44,795 bases of DNA, taken from an uncultured Lactobacillus sp. (GTDB taxonomy: Bacteria > Bacillota > Bacilli > Lactobacillales > Lactobacillaceae). The DNA is taken from positions 1-44,795 of the forward strand of contig NZ_CANBCQ010000020.1 in NCBI RefSeq assembly GCF_947367125.1, read 5' to 3'. The translations under genes were made by a program, and so were the position numbers. The stretch's first letter is position 1. Every line of letters begins with the position of its first letter. Of the stretch, positions 15,798 through 24,475 are shown one piece after another. The notes beneath the pieces are model-generated. The model worked only from the letters and a program-made list of their open reading frames with translations, was not told the DNA's origin and did not search any database.

Positions 15798-16112
15798 ATG
15801 AAAAAATGCAAAAATTTGTTGATGACAATTGTTGTATTATTAACGTTAGTTGGGGAAATTAGTGTTATACCTGCGAATCTACAGAGTTCATCGCAATTAG
15901 TTAATGCAACCGTTTATCGTAAAAAAAGAAGGCGTAAGCAACATGACAAGACTAAAATTTGGACAAGTGAATATAAAATTGTTGGTAATAAGCGATCAAA
16001 AATATTTCATGTAATGCGTGGACATAATTACCGAATGAATCGCGAAAATGCAATTTTCTTTAAGAGTAAAGCAGCAGCTCGTGCGGCGGGATATCGTGAG
16101 TCAAGAAGATAA
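15798..16112 (+). CDS. Small secreted protein with an Ada/sunset-like C-terminal domain
   Basis: The 104-aa protein has ATG 15798 after AGGGAG. An N-terminal signal peptide (basic KKCKNLL, then TIVVLLTLVG) is followed by a very basic linker (YRKKRRRKQ). The end, 'IVGNKRSKIFHVMRGHNYRM...FFKSKAAARAAGYR', matches the small metal-binding-like domain found at the end of secreted nucleases and Ada. The Cys usually seen after the His is absent (HVMRGHNY), so metal binding is doubtful. Export and nucleic-acid or wall contact are inferred from charge. Confidence 0.65.
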   Translation: MKKCKNLLMTIVVLLTLVGEISVIPANLQSSSQLVNATVYRKKRRRKQHDKTKIWTSEYKIVGNKRSKIFHVMRGHNYRMNRENAIFFKSKAAARAAGYRESRR

Positions 16113-16115
16113 ATG

Positions 16116-16158
16116 AAAAGCACTTCCAAGAATATAATTTCTTAGAAGCGCTTTTTTA
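16116..16158 (+). terminator. Terminator after the secreted protein gene
   Basis: AAAGCACTTCCAAGAA pairs with TTCTTAGAAGCGCTTT, followed by a T run. It also faces the convergent ATPase gene. Confidence 0.8.
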
Positions 16159-16179
16159 ATGCAAAATTGAATTAATAAT

Positions 16180-18453
16180 TTATCTGTTTTTCATCACCGG
16201 TTGGTAAACTAAATCGATCACTACAGCAGCAATTAGTGCGACTAAAACGGTAATTGCTAAGTTTTGAATGGAAATTTTCACCATTGCTAAACCACAAAGG
16301 GCTAAGATAAAGGTTAACAAAACATCCGCAATTTGGACACCACCGACTAGTTTAGATGGATAGTCTTGCCAGAAGTACTTACGAGTTCTAGTAATTAGAA
16401 CGATTAACATTGCACTAAGTACCAAGTAGACATAAACCATGGTAGAAACAGCACCATGACTCCAGCCATGAGTATTTAAGAACCAAACAAAGCCAATTCC
16501 AATTAAAGTCCAACCAGCGGCTAGTGAAAATGCAATTTTAGCTAATTTAGTCATGTTCCAATTTTCTGGTTTATAGGTAATGTGAGTCCGGTCAGTACCG
16601 ATCATCATTGTGACCATATTGTTCATAATGGTGTAAATAACCATTGCATTTAAAGCCATTGGAATATAGTCGAAGAAGAGGTAACCAAAGGTCAATAACA
16701 TAGTTAATTCAGCAGTTCTAGCCAATTTAGTTAACGACCACGTTGTCATTCTTTGATATACTCGGTGTCCCGCGTCTAAAATTTTAACGATTGAACCTAG
16801 GCCATCGTCAAGCAATACCATCTTACCAGAGCGCTTAGCTACGTCGGCCGCATTAGAAACGGCAATTCCGACCTCTGCCTGCTTCAAAGCAGGAGCATCG
16901 TTAACACCGTCACCAGTCATTCCGACGATGTAGCCTTTTTCTTGGAACAGTTTAACCATATTAAGTTTATCTTCTGGTAAAACATCAGCAATACCAGCAA
17001 GATCATTAATATCAGTGTTTTCGTTAAAATCATGAATAGAAATTACGTCACCGGTTAAATCAACTTGTTCTGCAACTGCTGCGGCAGTTTTTTGATTATC
17101 GCCAGTCAACATAATTGGCCGTACGCCACGCTTTTTCAGTTCAGCTAAGGCTGCTTTGGAATCTTTTCTAACTTTATCTTGTAAGATAAAGACGCCGGCG
17201 AGTTGATCATCAATTAAAACAGCTACAGAACGTCCGGCCTTAAAGTTAATACCAGAAACTTCTTCATTAGCATGTTTATCAATCAATGATAATTGCTTAA
17301 ATGAGCCTAATTTTACATTATGACCATCGACTTCAGCCATCGAATAACCAATATCGGAAGTGAACGGTGTGAACTTTTCAGCATTTATTACTGGAATTTT
17401 ATTTTCATTTAAGTATTCATCAATTGCTGTATCAATAATACCAGCATTACGTTTATCAGTTGCAGCACCGGCTAAAGTAAGTACATCCTTATCAGGTAGG
17501 TCGCTTAAGTCGGTCCAACCAGCTACAGCGGTTTTATTTTCTGTAATAGTTCCAGTCTTATCAAGCAAAAGTAAGTTTAAGTTGGCTGCATCTTGAATAC
17601 CAGTTAAGTCAGAAGTCAGAACCTTCTCTCTACTTAAACGAGTTGCTTCAAATGAGTTAGACAATGCAAAGGTCGAAGGCATTGCAACTGGAATTGAAGC
17701 GATGAACATCATGGCCAAGAATGGCAACATATTGATAAAAGTGTTGAAATTGCCGCCCTTAAAGAATGAAGCAATAATAATAACTAAAGTCAAAACCCCG
17801 TCAAGCAAGCAGAGGTAGTAAATAATTTTAGTTAATAATTGTTGTAAGTGTCCTGGTGCAGCAGAATTATTGATTAAGTTAATCGTTTTCCCACTTCTTG
17901 AGTTTTTACCAGTTGCCGTAACAATTGCTAGGCCGTCACCTTCGACAACGGTTGTGCCCGCATAAGCAGTACTATCAATTGTCTTCTTAACCGACTTAGA
18001 TTCACCTGTGATTGAACTTTCATCACAAGCTAAATTGCCATCAACAATCTTAACATCGGCTGCTAAAACATCCCCACGCTTAAGTGAAATTAAATCACCT
18101 TTAACTAATTGCTTCGAGTCAAGTTTGATCCACTTATCATCACGTTCAACTGAAACAGTAGGGGTTAGTTTGTGTGAAATACTATTTAAAACGCGTCTTG
18201 ACTGCTTCTTTTTAGAGGCACCATTAAATGCTGCAAATAGAAGCATCAATAATACGAATAAAGATTGGACCCATTTGCCTAGGATACATTCTAGAATTAA
18301 AGCAGCTTCTAGAATCCAAGCAGAGAGGTTCCATAATTTAGATAAGAACTCCTTAAAGAAATTATATTCAGGCTCAGGTACTTCATTCAAGCCATCTTCT
18401 TTGAGGCGCTTATCTGCTTCAGCTTGAGTTAAGCCGCGGAATTTATCAGACAT
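16180..18453 (-). CDS. P-type (IIIA-like) proton-efflux ATPase
   Basis: The 757-aa membrane pump has a cation-transporter N-domain (residues 1-60), actuator motif SSITGES (146-152) and phosphorylation site DKTGT with Asp298. The hinge is MTGDGVNDAPALKQAEVGIA. The membrane motif IASIPVAMPS, with no heavy-metal domain, and the short overall length fit the plasma-membrane H+-ATPase branch. The likely role is acid tolerance by proton export. Ion choice is inferred from the family. ATG 18453 follows GGAGGGAAA. The longer frame to 18501 lacks a site. It is divergent from a LysR gene across a palindrome. Confidence 0.85.
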   Translation of the reverse strand: MSDKFRGLTQAEADKRLKEDGLNEVPEPEYNFFKEFLSKLWNLSAWILEAALILECILGKWVQSLFVLLMLLFAAFNGASKKKQSRRVLNSISHKLTPTVSVERDDKWIKLDSKQLVKGDLISLKRGDVLAADVKIVDGNLACDESSITGESKSVKKTIDSTAYAGTTVVEGDGLAIVTATGKNSRSGKTINLINNSAAPGHLQQLLTKIIYYLCLLDGVLTLVIIIASFFKGGNFNTFINMLPFLAMMFIASIPVAMPSTFALSNSFEATRLSREKVLTSDLTGIQDAANLNLLLLDKTGTITENKTAVAGWTDLSDLPDKDVLTLAGAATDKRNAGIIDTAIDEYLNENKIPVINAEKFTPFTSDIGYSMAEVDGHNVKLGSFKQLSLIDKHANEEVSGINFKAGRSVAVLIDDQLAGVFILQDKVRKDSKAALAELKKRGVRPIMLTGDNQKTAAAVAEQVDLTGDVISIHDFNENTDINDLAGIADVLPEDKLNMVKLFQEKGYIVGMTGDGVNDAPALKQAEVGIAVSNAADVAKRSGKMVLLDDGLGSIVKILDAGHRVYQRMTTWSLTKLARTAELTMLLTFGYLFFDYIPMALNAMVIYTIMNNMVTMMIGTDRTHITYKPENWNMTKLAKIAFSLAAGWTLIGIGFVWFLNTHGWSHGAVSTMVYVYLVLSAMLIVLITRTRKYFWQDYPSKLVGGVQIADVLLTFILALCGLAMVKISIQNLAITVLVALIAAVVIDLVYQPVMKNR

Positions 18454-18522
18454 TGTTTTCCCTCCAAATCTACCTTTAATAAAGTAGCACAAATCTTGCA
18501 ATGAATAAAATACTAAAATACA

Positions 18523-18548
18523 ATATCAGATATTAAAATATTTGATAT
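18523..18548. promoter_or_regulatory. Palindrome in the ATPase/LysR intergenic region
   Basis: ATATCAGATATT (18523-18534) and AATATTTGATAT (18537-18548) form a 12-bp inverted repeat with one mismatch. Its position between divergent genes suits a LysR-type operator. Confidence 0.45.
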
Positions 18549-18582
18549 CAGTGCTAACTAAAATTAAAAAAGGATAAACTTT

Positions 18583-19431
18583 ATGAATTTAAAACAATTA
18601 CGGTATTTTTTGGTAGTAGCAGAAGAAAAGCAAATTACATCGGCTGCTAAACGGCTATATATTGCTCAACCGCCGCTTAGTTATCAATTAAAACAATTAG
18701 AAAAAGAATTAGGAGCACAACTGTTTAAACGAACTGCTCATGGAATTGAATTAACAGATGCAGGACAGACTTTTCAAAGTTATGCCAATGAAATTATTAC
18801 GCTAGCTCAAAATGCTGAAAATCAGGTGCATAAGACGGTTTCAGGTGAATTAGGTACGATAACACTTGGGATGGCATCTTCTTCTACGGGATTAATTCCA
18901 ATGAATTCTTTTGAAGAGTTTCGACAATATTATCCAGAAATTTCGTTTGATATTTATGAAGATAATACTTATGGCATTCTAGACAAATTAGAGAAAAAGA
19001 CAATTGATTTAGGCATTGTGCGTACGCCATATAATCAAACTGGTTTGCAAACTAAGACTTTAACTACTGAAAAAATGATGGCAATTACTACTGATCCGAT
19101 TTTGAAAGAGAAGAAAGAATTACGGATTAAAGATTTAGCAGGACACCCCTTAATTGTTTATCGCCGTTTTGAAGCTATTTTTAATCAAACTTTTGCGCAT
19201 CATGGTCTTAAACCATTTTATGCAGTGAAATGTGATGATTCTCGAACGGCAATTACGTGGGCTAAGCAAAAAATGGGCTTGGCTTTAGTACCAGAGTCAA
19301 TTGCTAAAACTTATGCTGAGGAAAGTATGATTCCGATTAAACATGCTAATTGGGTGACTCATTTACAATTAGTTTGGCGAAAAGACCGGCAGTTGACTCC
19401 ATTGATGAAAAAAATCATTGCTGCAATGTGA
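18583..19431 (+). CDS. LysR-family transcriptional regulator
   Basis: The 282-aa regulator has an N-terminal winged HTH (MNLKQLRYFLVVAEEKQITS to about residue 60, with PPLSYQLKQLEKELG as recognition helix) and a LysR effector-binding domain from about 90. It starts at ATG after AAAAAGGAT. It lies between the divergent P-type ATPase and the decayed arc operon and may regulate either one. The gene itself appears intact. The effector is unknown. Confidence 0.9.
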   Translation: MNLKQLRYFLVVAEEKQITSAAKRLYIAQPPLSYQLKQLEKELGAQLFKRTAHGIELTDAGQTFQSYANEIITLAQNAENQVHKTVSGELGTITLGMASSSTGLIPMNSFEEFRQYYPEISFDIYEDNTYGILDKLEKKTIDLGIVRTPYNQTGLQTKTLTTEKMMAITTDPILKEKKELRIKDLAGHPLIVYRRFEAIFNQTFAHHGLKPFYAVKCDDSRTAITWAKQKMGLALVPESIAKTYAEESMIPIKHANWVTHLQLVWRKDRQLTPLMKKIIAAM

Positions 19432-19457
19432 TAATATTGTAACTTGTGTCTAATTTA

Positions 19458-19493
19458 TCCATAATTAATGTAAACGGATACATCAATTATGGA
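19458..19493 (+). promoter_or_regulatory. Perfect cre (CcpA) site inside a long inverted repeat before arcA
   Basis: ATGTAAACGGATACAT (19468-19483) matches the cre consensus WTGNAANCGNWNNCAW at all 16 positions. It is enclosed by TCCATAATT (19458-19466) and AATTATGGA (19485-19493), giving a 36-base near-perfect inverted repeat that ends within the arcA ribosome site. Catabolite repression of arginine deiminase operons by CcpA is well established. Confidence 0.8.
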
Positions 19494-19503
19494 AGGTGAT
19501 CAA

Positions 19504-20340
19504 ATGTCGAATCCAATTCATGTTTATTCAGAAATTGGAAAGTTAAAAACAGTTATGTTGCATCGACCAGGAAAAGAACTGGAAAATTTAGCACCAGACA
19601 TTTTACAGCGGATGTTGATTGATGACATTCCTTATTTAAAAATTGCTCAAGAAGAACACGGTGCTTTTACCCAACTCTTAAAAAAGCAGGGAATTCTTGT
19701 GCTTTATTTAGAGGATTTGTTAACACAGGCTAACGGCAGAAAAAATACGTTATGCATTTTTGGATCAATTACTTGATGAGTCAGGGATTACATGAGATAT
19801 AAACAACCTTCTTTAGCTGATCTAGCTGAAGATCCAGATTATCCATTTTATCTGGATCCAATGCCAAATGTATATTTTACCCGTGATCAACAAGCTGCAA
19901 TTGGTTCAGGAATGACGATTAATCGAATGACCTATCGCGCTAGACGGCGTGAATCTTTATTTATGGAAATTATTTTAAAGAATCATCCTAAATTTAAAGA
20001 GGCAAAGATTCCCGTTTGGCGTGATCGTTATCAACATGGTCGTCTTGAAGGTGGGGATGAATTGGTCTTAAGTGATCATGTGTTGGCTGTAGGAATTTCA
20101 CAAAGGATGTCAGCCACTGCAATTACTGATCTGGCTCATAGCTTATTTGGTCATTCAAGTTATGACACGATTTTGGCAATTGCGCCAGTCGAAGTTGTTA
20201 CCTATGATCGTAATTATGTATCAAATGATTTGTTGCGCAGGCATGGCATTATTTTGCATGAAATCCGTTCTAGCGAATTGTCCCGTGGTCGTGGTGGCCC
20301 TAGATGTATGTCTTGTCCATTAGTTCATGAAGATTTATAA
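19504..20340 (+). pseudogene. arcA: Arginine deiminase, multiply broken
   Basis: ArcA converts arginine to citrulline and ammonia. The start is [20 protein letters not shown], as in intact enzymes. Lesions seen: a one-base insertion near 19727-19736, a TGA at 19793-19795 where TGG is expected (GIT-W-D), and a one-base deletion in the A run at about 19800. There is also a large in-frame deletion near 20145-20175 joining [10 protein letters not shown] to [17 protein letters not shown]. The deletion removes roughly 130 residues, including the catalytic His region. The nucleophile Cys and the end ([12 protein letters not shown]) remain. The enzyme cannot be active. Confidence 0.9.
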
Positions 20341-20350
20341 GAGGCAAAAA

Positions 20351-20944
20351 ATGAAGTATTTGCAAAATGTTTTTCAAGGTAGAAGCTTATTAAAATGTAT
20401 GGATTATACACCAGCAGAATTGAATTATTTAATTGACTTTGCATTGCACCTGTTTGAAAAGTCATCGACTAGAACCCGTTCAGCCTTTGTAGTTGCTTGC
20501 AATGATTTAGGTGCTAATCCAGAGTATATGGGTGTTGGTGAAATCCATCTGGGTAAAAAAGAAAGCGTCAAAGATACTGCGAAAGTTTTAGGCAGTATGT
20601 TTGATGGGATTGAATACCGTGGCTTTGCATAAAAAGATGTGGAAGATTTAGCTAAATATGCTGGTGTTCCCGTTTGGAATGGTCTAACGGATAAGTGGCA
20701 CCCACCCAAATGTTAGCTGATTTTATGACGATTAAGGAAAAGTTTGGTCATTTAAAAGGATTAACTTTGTGATGGTCGCGATAATGTGGCCGATAGTCTT
20801 TTGATAGCCGGCAGCATGTTAGGAGTTAATGTACACATTGTTACGTCTAAACCATTGTTCACGCATCCAGATGTGCAAGCAATTGCAGAAAAATTTGCTC
20901 AAGAAGCGGGGTCGCAAAATTTGATTACTGCTGATATTGATTAA
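20351..20944 (+). pseudogene. arcB: Ornithine carbamoyltransferase, broken
   Basis: ArcB makes carbamoyl phosphate and ornithine from citrulline. The carbamoyl-phosphate site FEKSSTRTR is recognisable, but about 25 residues before it are deleted. A stop at 20630-20632 (TAA for expected CAA) follows EYRGFA. A one-base deletion lies in WHP-TQMLADF near 20700, and several codons are missing near 20770. After LITADID the gene ends at a junction with arcC. The C-terminal part with the HCLP motif is gone. Confidence 0.88.
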
Positions 20945-21757
20945 GGCGTCCAAGTTGCTATTACACACGGCAATGGTCCGCAAGTCGGCAATTTGCTTTT
21001 GCAGCAATATGCGGGCGCTAGCAAGGATAATCCGGCAATGCAACTTGATACGATCAGTGCAATGACGCAAGGGAGTATAGGCTATTGGATGCAAAAAGCA
21101 CTAGATGATCAATTGCATGTTGACAATTTTCCTAGTCAAGCAGTTGCTTTAATTACGCAAACGATTGTCGCTGCCGATGATCCTGCTTTTGCTAATCCTA
21201 CCAAGCCTATTGGACCTTTTTACACATTTAATGAAATGCAAAAACAACAAATCTATCATCCTGATTATATTTATAAACAAGATGCAGGCAGAGGTTATCG
21301 TCAAGTGGTTCCATCACCTAAACCAATTGAAATTGTAAATGCCCCGATAATTAAGAATTTATTGAAAAATAATTTTGTCCCGATTGCTTGTGGTGGTGGC
21401 GGTATTCCTGTAATTGTCAAAGATGGACATCTTGAAGGAGTAACGGGCGTAATTGATAAAGATTACTCGGCTGCTAAAATGGCAGAAGACATTAATGCCG
21501 ATGAATTAGTAATTTTGACTACAGTAGATCACGCCTTTTTAAATTATGGCAAAGAAAATCAGCAGGCAATTGGTCAAGTTAAAGTTGAACAATTAAAAAA
21601 ATATTTAGCAGCTGGTCATTTCGCCGTTGGAAGTATGAAGCCTAAGGTAGAAGCTGCAATTGAATTTGTAGAAAAAACTGATAAGACGGCAATTATCACT
21701 TCCTTGAAAAATGCCAATAAACTAGCGGATAAAGTTGGCACAATTGTCTATAATTAG
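20945..21757 (+). pseudogene. arcC: Carbamate kinase, N-terminally truncated
   Basis: ArcC makes ATP from carbamoyl phosphate. The frame starts abruptly at GVQVAITHGNGPQVG, directly after a stop codon in arcB debris. About 45 N-terminal residues, including the first glycine-rich nucleotide loop, are lost in a deletion that fused arcB to arcC. The rest (ACGGGGIPVI, VIDKDYSAAKMA, SMKPKVEAA) is intact. A frame from about 20993 could be translated, but without the N-terminus it should be inactive. Confidence 0.85.
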
Positions 21758-21771
21758 TTGGGTGATAATTA

Positions 21772-22308
21772 ATGAATATTTTTGATGAAGGCAAACAACA
21801 AGATATTGCTCAAGTTTTAGCGGCAAAAGATAAACGAGTAGCTTTACAAAAGGCGATCTTTGCTAAATATCCGAATCGTTCTTTAGTTGATATTAAAATG
21901 AATATCCCAGGACCAATTAAGAATAATCGCTATTTAACTAAGATATTTAAAACAGGGATTCACGAGTTGGAAAGCTTATGGCATAAGTTGGGTTATGATT
22001 ATAAATTAGTAGTTCAGCTTAATGATGATAGTGGGTGTGAGAACTTTTATGTACTAAATTTCCCAGCTGAAAAGATTAAATGGTCGACGGTTGATTTTGA
22101 AGATCATCAGCCGTTGGGACGTTTATTTGATGCTGATGTATTAATTAAAAATCAACCAGCAGCAATTTCACGGAAAGATTTAGGCGAACCAGTACGTAAA
22201 TGTTTTCTATGTAGCCGTCCTGCCAAAGAATGTGCCCGAAGTCGCAGACATTCAGTGAAGCAAATGCAAGATTATATTTCAAAATTATATCAAGAGTATA
22301 TTGCGTAG
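21772..22308 (+). CDS. citX: Citrate lyase holo-ACP synthase CitX
   Basis: The 178-aa apo-citrate lyase phosphoribosyl-dephospho-CoA transferase attaches the prosthetic group to the acyl-carrier subunit CitD. Signatures are PLGRLFDADVL, ISRKDLGEPVRKCFLC and AKECARSRRHSV. GGGTGATAATTA precedes ATG 21772, and the frame is complete. It starts 14 bases after the broken arcC, so it probably shared the arc transcript. No citC, citD, citE, citF or citG lies in the window. Whether it still has a substrate depends on genes elsewhere. Confidence 0.88.
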   Translation: MNIFDEGKQQDIAQVLAAKDKRVALQKAIFAKYPNRSLVDIKMNIPGPIKNNRYLTKIFKTGIHELESLWHKLGYDYKLVVQLNDDSGCENFYVLNFPAEKIKWSTVDFEDHQPLGRLFDADVLIKNQPAAISRKDLGEPVRKCFLCSRPAKECARSRRHSVKQMQDYISKLYQEYIA

Positions 22309-22313
22309 AGTGT

Positions 22314-22352
22314 GAGATCGAGGTTTATTAAAATCTCGGTTTATTTTTGCGA
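22314..22352 (+). terminator. Probable terminator after citX
   Basis: GAGAT...ATCTC stem with an internal CGAG/CTCG alternative, then GGTTTATTTTT. The fold is moderate. Confidence 0.45.
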
Positions 22353-22428
22353 AAAATCCGTTAAAAAATTAAAGAAATAGATTAAAATAGTAATGAATGA
22401 ATTTTTAGTTATACATGTAGGAATGAGT

Positions 22429-23595
22429 ATGAAACTAGACAAAAATCAAGATAATTTGAAGCAAATTGCTTCATTAGTCCAATATGCTTTTTTGAAAAAT
22501 AATGATTTGACTCACGATGAGAACTTTATGGAACGCTACCGCCATAGCGATGGCTACGGCTATTTTGTCGGCGATAAATTAACTAGTTATATGATGGTTA
22601 ATCAGTTTAAGAGTGATGTTTTGGGGCATCACTTACCGATGGCGGGCATTGGTTATGTAGCTTCTTATCCTGAATACCGAGGGAAAGGCCATATATCACA
22701 ACTGATGAAAGAAGTTTTAAGTGATTTACATGATCAAGATATTCCTTTTGCAAATTTAGCACCATTTTCTGAAACTTTTTATCGTCATTATGGTTTTAGT
22801 AATAGTATTTATCAAAAGGAGTATCGCTTTAGTGGGGATGCCTTACGTAGCTTCAAATTTTCAGATGCTGGTCATATAGTTCGTGGAAAGTGGGATGATT
22901 TGACCGTTCAAAATGGCGTAATTCAGCTTTATGAACGGCAGCTTCATACTGATGATGAACGTAATACGATTGTGCGTGAAGCATGGTGGTGGAATAGACT
23001 AGATTCTTATTATCATCATCGTAACGTCGCTGTCTATTTTGATGCTGATGAGCGACCAATGAGCTATCTAATTTATCGTATTAAAGATGATACTTTTTTG
23101 GCTGATGAAATGTACGCTATTACACCTCAAGGATTATTAAGCATGTTTTCTTTTATGAGTTCACATGCAACTAGCGTTAAACATTTTAGAATGATTGTTC
23201 CAGAAAAGTCGTTGCGAGCTGAGCTTTTTCCTGAGCAAAATCAGCTTCAAGTTAACGTATATCCCTACATGATGAGTCGAATCATTGATTTTGAAAAAGT
23301 CTTGGCTTGTATGCGGCCTGTTCAAGAAGGCGACTTTAATATTGAAGTTACTGCAGATGAACAATGTCCTTGGAATCTTGGCATTTGGCAATTAGGTAAC
23401 CACCAGCGAAAAGTAACAGTAGAACGTAAGAACGATGCCTTGGTTGATTTCTCTGGTTCAATTACTGCTTGGACTCAAGTGCTTTTAGGTAGACTAACAA
23501 TGAGCGCAGCTGTTAAACTAGGTTTGATTACTGATCATCGTATTAAAAAGCTAGAGTTTGTTAAAGGTGATATCTCATTTTATGATTATTTTTAA
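22429..23595 (+). CDS. Eis-like GNAT N-acetyltransferase
   Basis: The 388-aa enzyme of the Eis type has an N-terminal GNAT domain with the acetyl-CoA motif GYVASYPEYRGKGHISQLMK near residues 80-100. A second GNAT-like repeat and a SCP2-like C-terminal domain (about 290-388) follow. Eis proteins acetylate amines, including aminoglycosides in mycobacteria. The natural substrate here is unknown. ATG 22429 is chosen because AGGA lies 6 bases ahead. Upstream in-frame starts at 22393 and 22423 have no or too close a site. Confidence 0.85.
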   Translation: MKLDKNQDNLKQIASLVQYAFLKNNDLTHDENFMERYRHSDGYGYFVGDKLTSYMMVNQFKSDVLGHHLPMAGIGYVASYPEYRGKGHISQLMKEVLSDLHDQDIPFANLAPFSETFYRHYGFSNSIYQKEYRFSGDALRSFKFSDAGHIVRGKWDDLTVQNGVIQLYERQLHTDDERNTIVREAWWWNRLDSYYHHRNVAVYFDADERPMSYLIYRIKDDTFLADEMYAITPQGLLSMFSFMSSHATSVKHFRMIVPEKSLRAELFPEQNQLQVNVYPYMMSRIIDFEKVLACMRPVQEGDFNIEVTADEQCPWNLGIWQLGNHQRKVTVERKNDALVDFSGSITAWTQVLLGRLTMSAAVKLGLITDHRIKKLEFVKGDISFYDYF

Positions 23596-23609
23596 TTGTG
23601 AGGTTAAAA

Positions 23610-23774
23610 ATGATGAATAAAGGTAAGAAATTTAATTTAATCAAATTATTTGGCATTGTAGTTAGTGGACTTAATTTAATTTTCTTTGCTTTAATGGCAC
23701 TTAGTCAATATGAAGGCGCTAAGGACAAGAAGAGAGTAGCTGAAGAAGGACACGCACCATTAGATGAAAAATAA
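23610..23774 (+). CDS. 54-aa membrane protein
   Basis: GAGG precedes two ATG codons at 23610 and 23613. The frame of 54 codons has one membrane span (LFGIVVSGLNLIFFALMALS, about 16-35) between a basic head (NKGKKFNLIK) and a charged tail (KDKKRVAEEGHAPLDEK). It starts 14 bases after the Eis-like gene and its end overlaps the next ATG by 11 bases, so all three are probably one operon. No family is recognised. Confidence 0.65.
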   Translation: MMNKGKKFNLIKLFGIVVSGLNLIFFALMALSQYEGAKDKKRVAEEGHAPLDEK

Positions 23775-24381
23775 AACGCAACAATTAAAAATTGCCTATT
23801 TTAACCAATTAGGACGAAAAGAATTAGATCAGACAGCGCAACAATTTAGTCAAAAGTATCCTGAAGTAGAGGTGAAGTTGATTGCTGCTAGCCATGACGA
23901 TGCTTTTTCAATGTTAAATAAGGATCAAGCAGATTTGGCAATTAATGATCTACGTGATGATAATAATGCTTTTAAACAAGTTGAAATTACGCAAGCAGGT
24001 GTGATGGCTATTTTACCTAAAGGGGCATATCCTAATGGTCTGCAAATGATTGAAAAAGATAAACTTGCTGATTTAACTTGTTTTATCGTGGCAAAGCCGG
24101 AAGAAGAAGTAGCAGAATTACATTTGTTTAAAGACTTATATCAGATAAACAGTCCTTTTATTGCTGCTAACTCAGTTGAAGAAGCAGCGCTCTTGGTCGC
24201 TGCTGGATCGGGTTATTTCATTATGAATGAAAATACCGCTAACTTAATTAGCAATGATAGTTTGCAACGGTTTTTCTTACTTAATCATGGTCAGTTATTA
24301 AGACAAAAAATTATTGCTTTTAGCAAATCAGCTCAATCATTAAGTAGTGATTTTATTAAGTTTTTGCAAGCAGAGTATTAA
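23764..24381 (+). CDS. LysR effector-domain-like protein without a DNA-binding domain
   Basis: The 205-aa soluble protein begins QQLKIAYFNQLGRKELDQTA and has a periplasmic-binding-like fold pattern typical of LysR substrate domains (LNKDQADLAIND, LVAAGSGYFIMNEN). The roughly 90-residue HTH that should precede it is absent, and none is encoded upstream. It overlaps the small membrane gene. It may sense a ligand and act on another regulator, or be a derived enzyme. The function is unknown. Confidence 0.6.
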   Translation: MKNKTQQLKIAYFNQLGRKELDQTAQQFSQKYPEVEVKLIAASHDDAFSMLNKDQADLAINDLRDDNNAFKQVEITQAGVMAILPKGAYPNGLQMIEKDKLADLTCFIVAKPEEEVAELHLFKDLYQINSPFIAANSVEEAALLVAAGSGYFIMNENTANLISNDSLQRFFLLNHGQLLRQKIIAFSKSAQSLSSDFIKFLQAEY

Positions 24382-24395
24382 TTGAAAAGAAATTC

Positions 24396-24445
24396 TTGTT
24401 TTAGACCTAAGAAATACTGTAAAATATATTGTGAAAGCGAATTCA
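24396..24445 (+). promoter_or_regulatory. Promoter with a cre-like site at the transcription start
   Basis: -35 TTGTTT (24396-24401), 18-bp spacer, -10 TAAAAT (24420-24425). TGAAAGCGAATTCA (24432-24445) fits the cre core, and the 16-base consensus at 15 of 16 positions, over the expected start of RNA. This is a typical CcpA repression site. Confidence 0.65.
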
Positions 24446-24475
24446 TAATATGTTTACATTTTGGAGATGATTTTG

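Noticed and set aside
18008-18427. 139-codon plus-strand frame inside the ATPase gene
   Set aside because: Antisense shadow of a clear P-type ATPase domain; no ribosome site and no family match.
20993-21757. Carbamate kinase as an intact gene starting near 20993
   Set aside because: The start falls after the conserved THGNGPQVG motif, which is encoded just upstream in the same frame; the true N-terminus is deleted.
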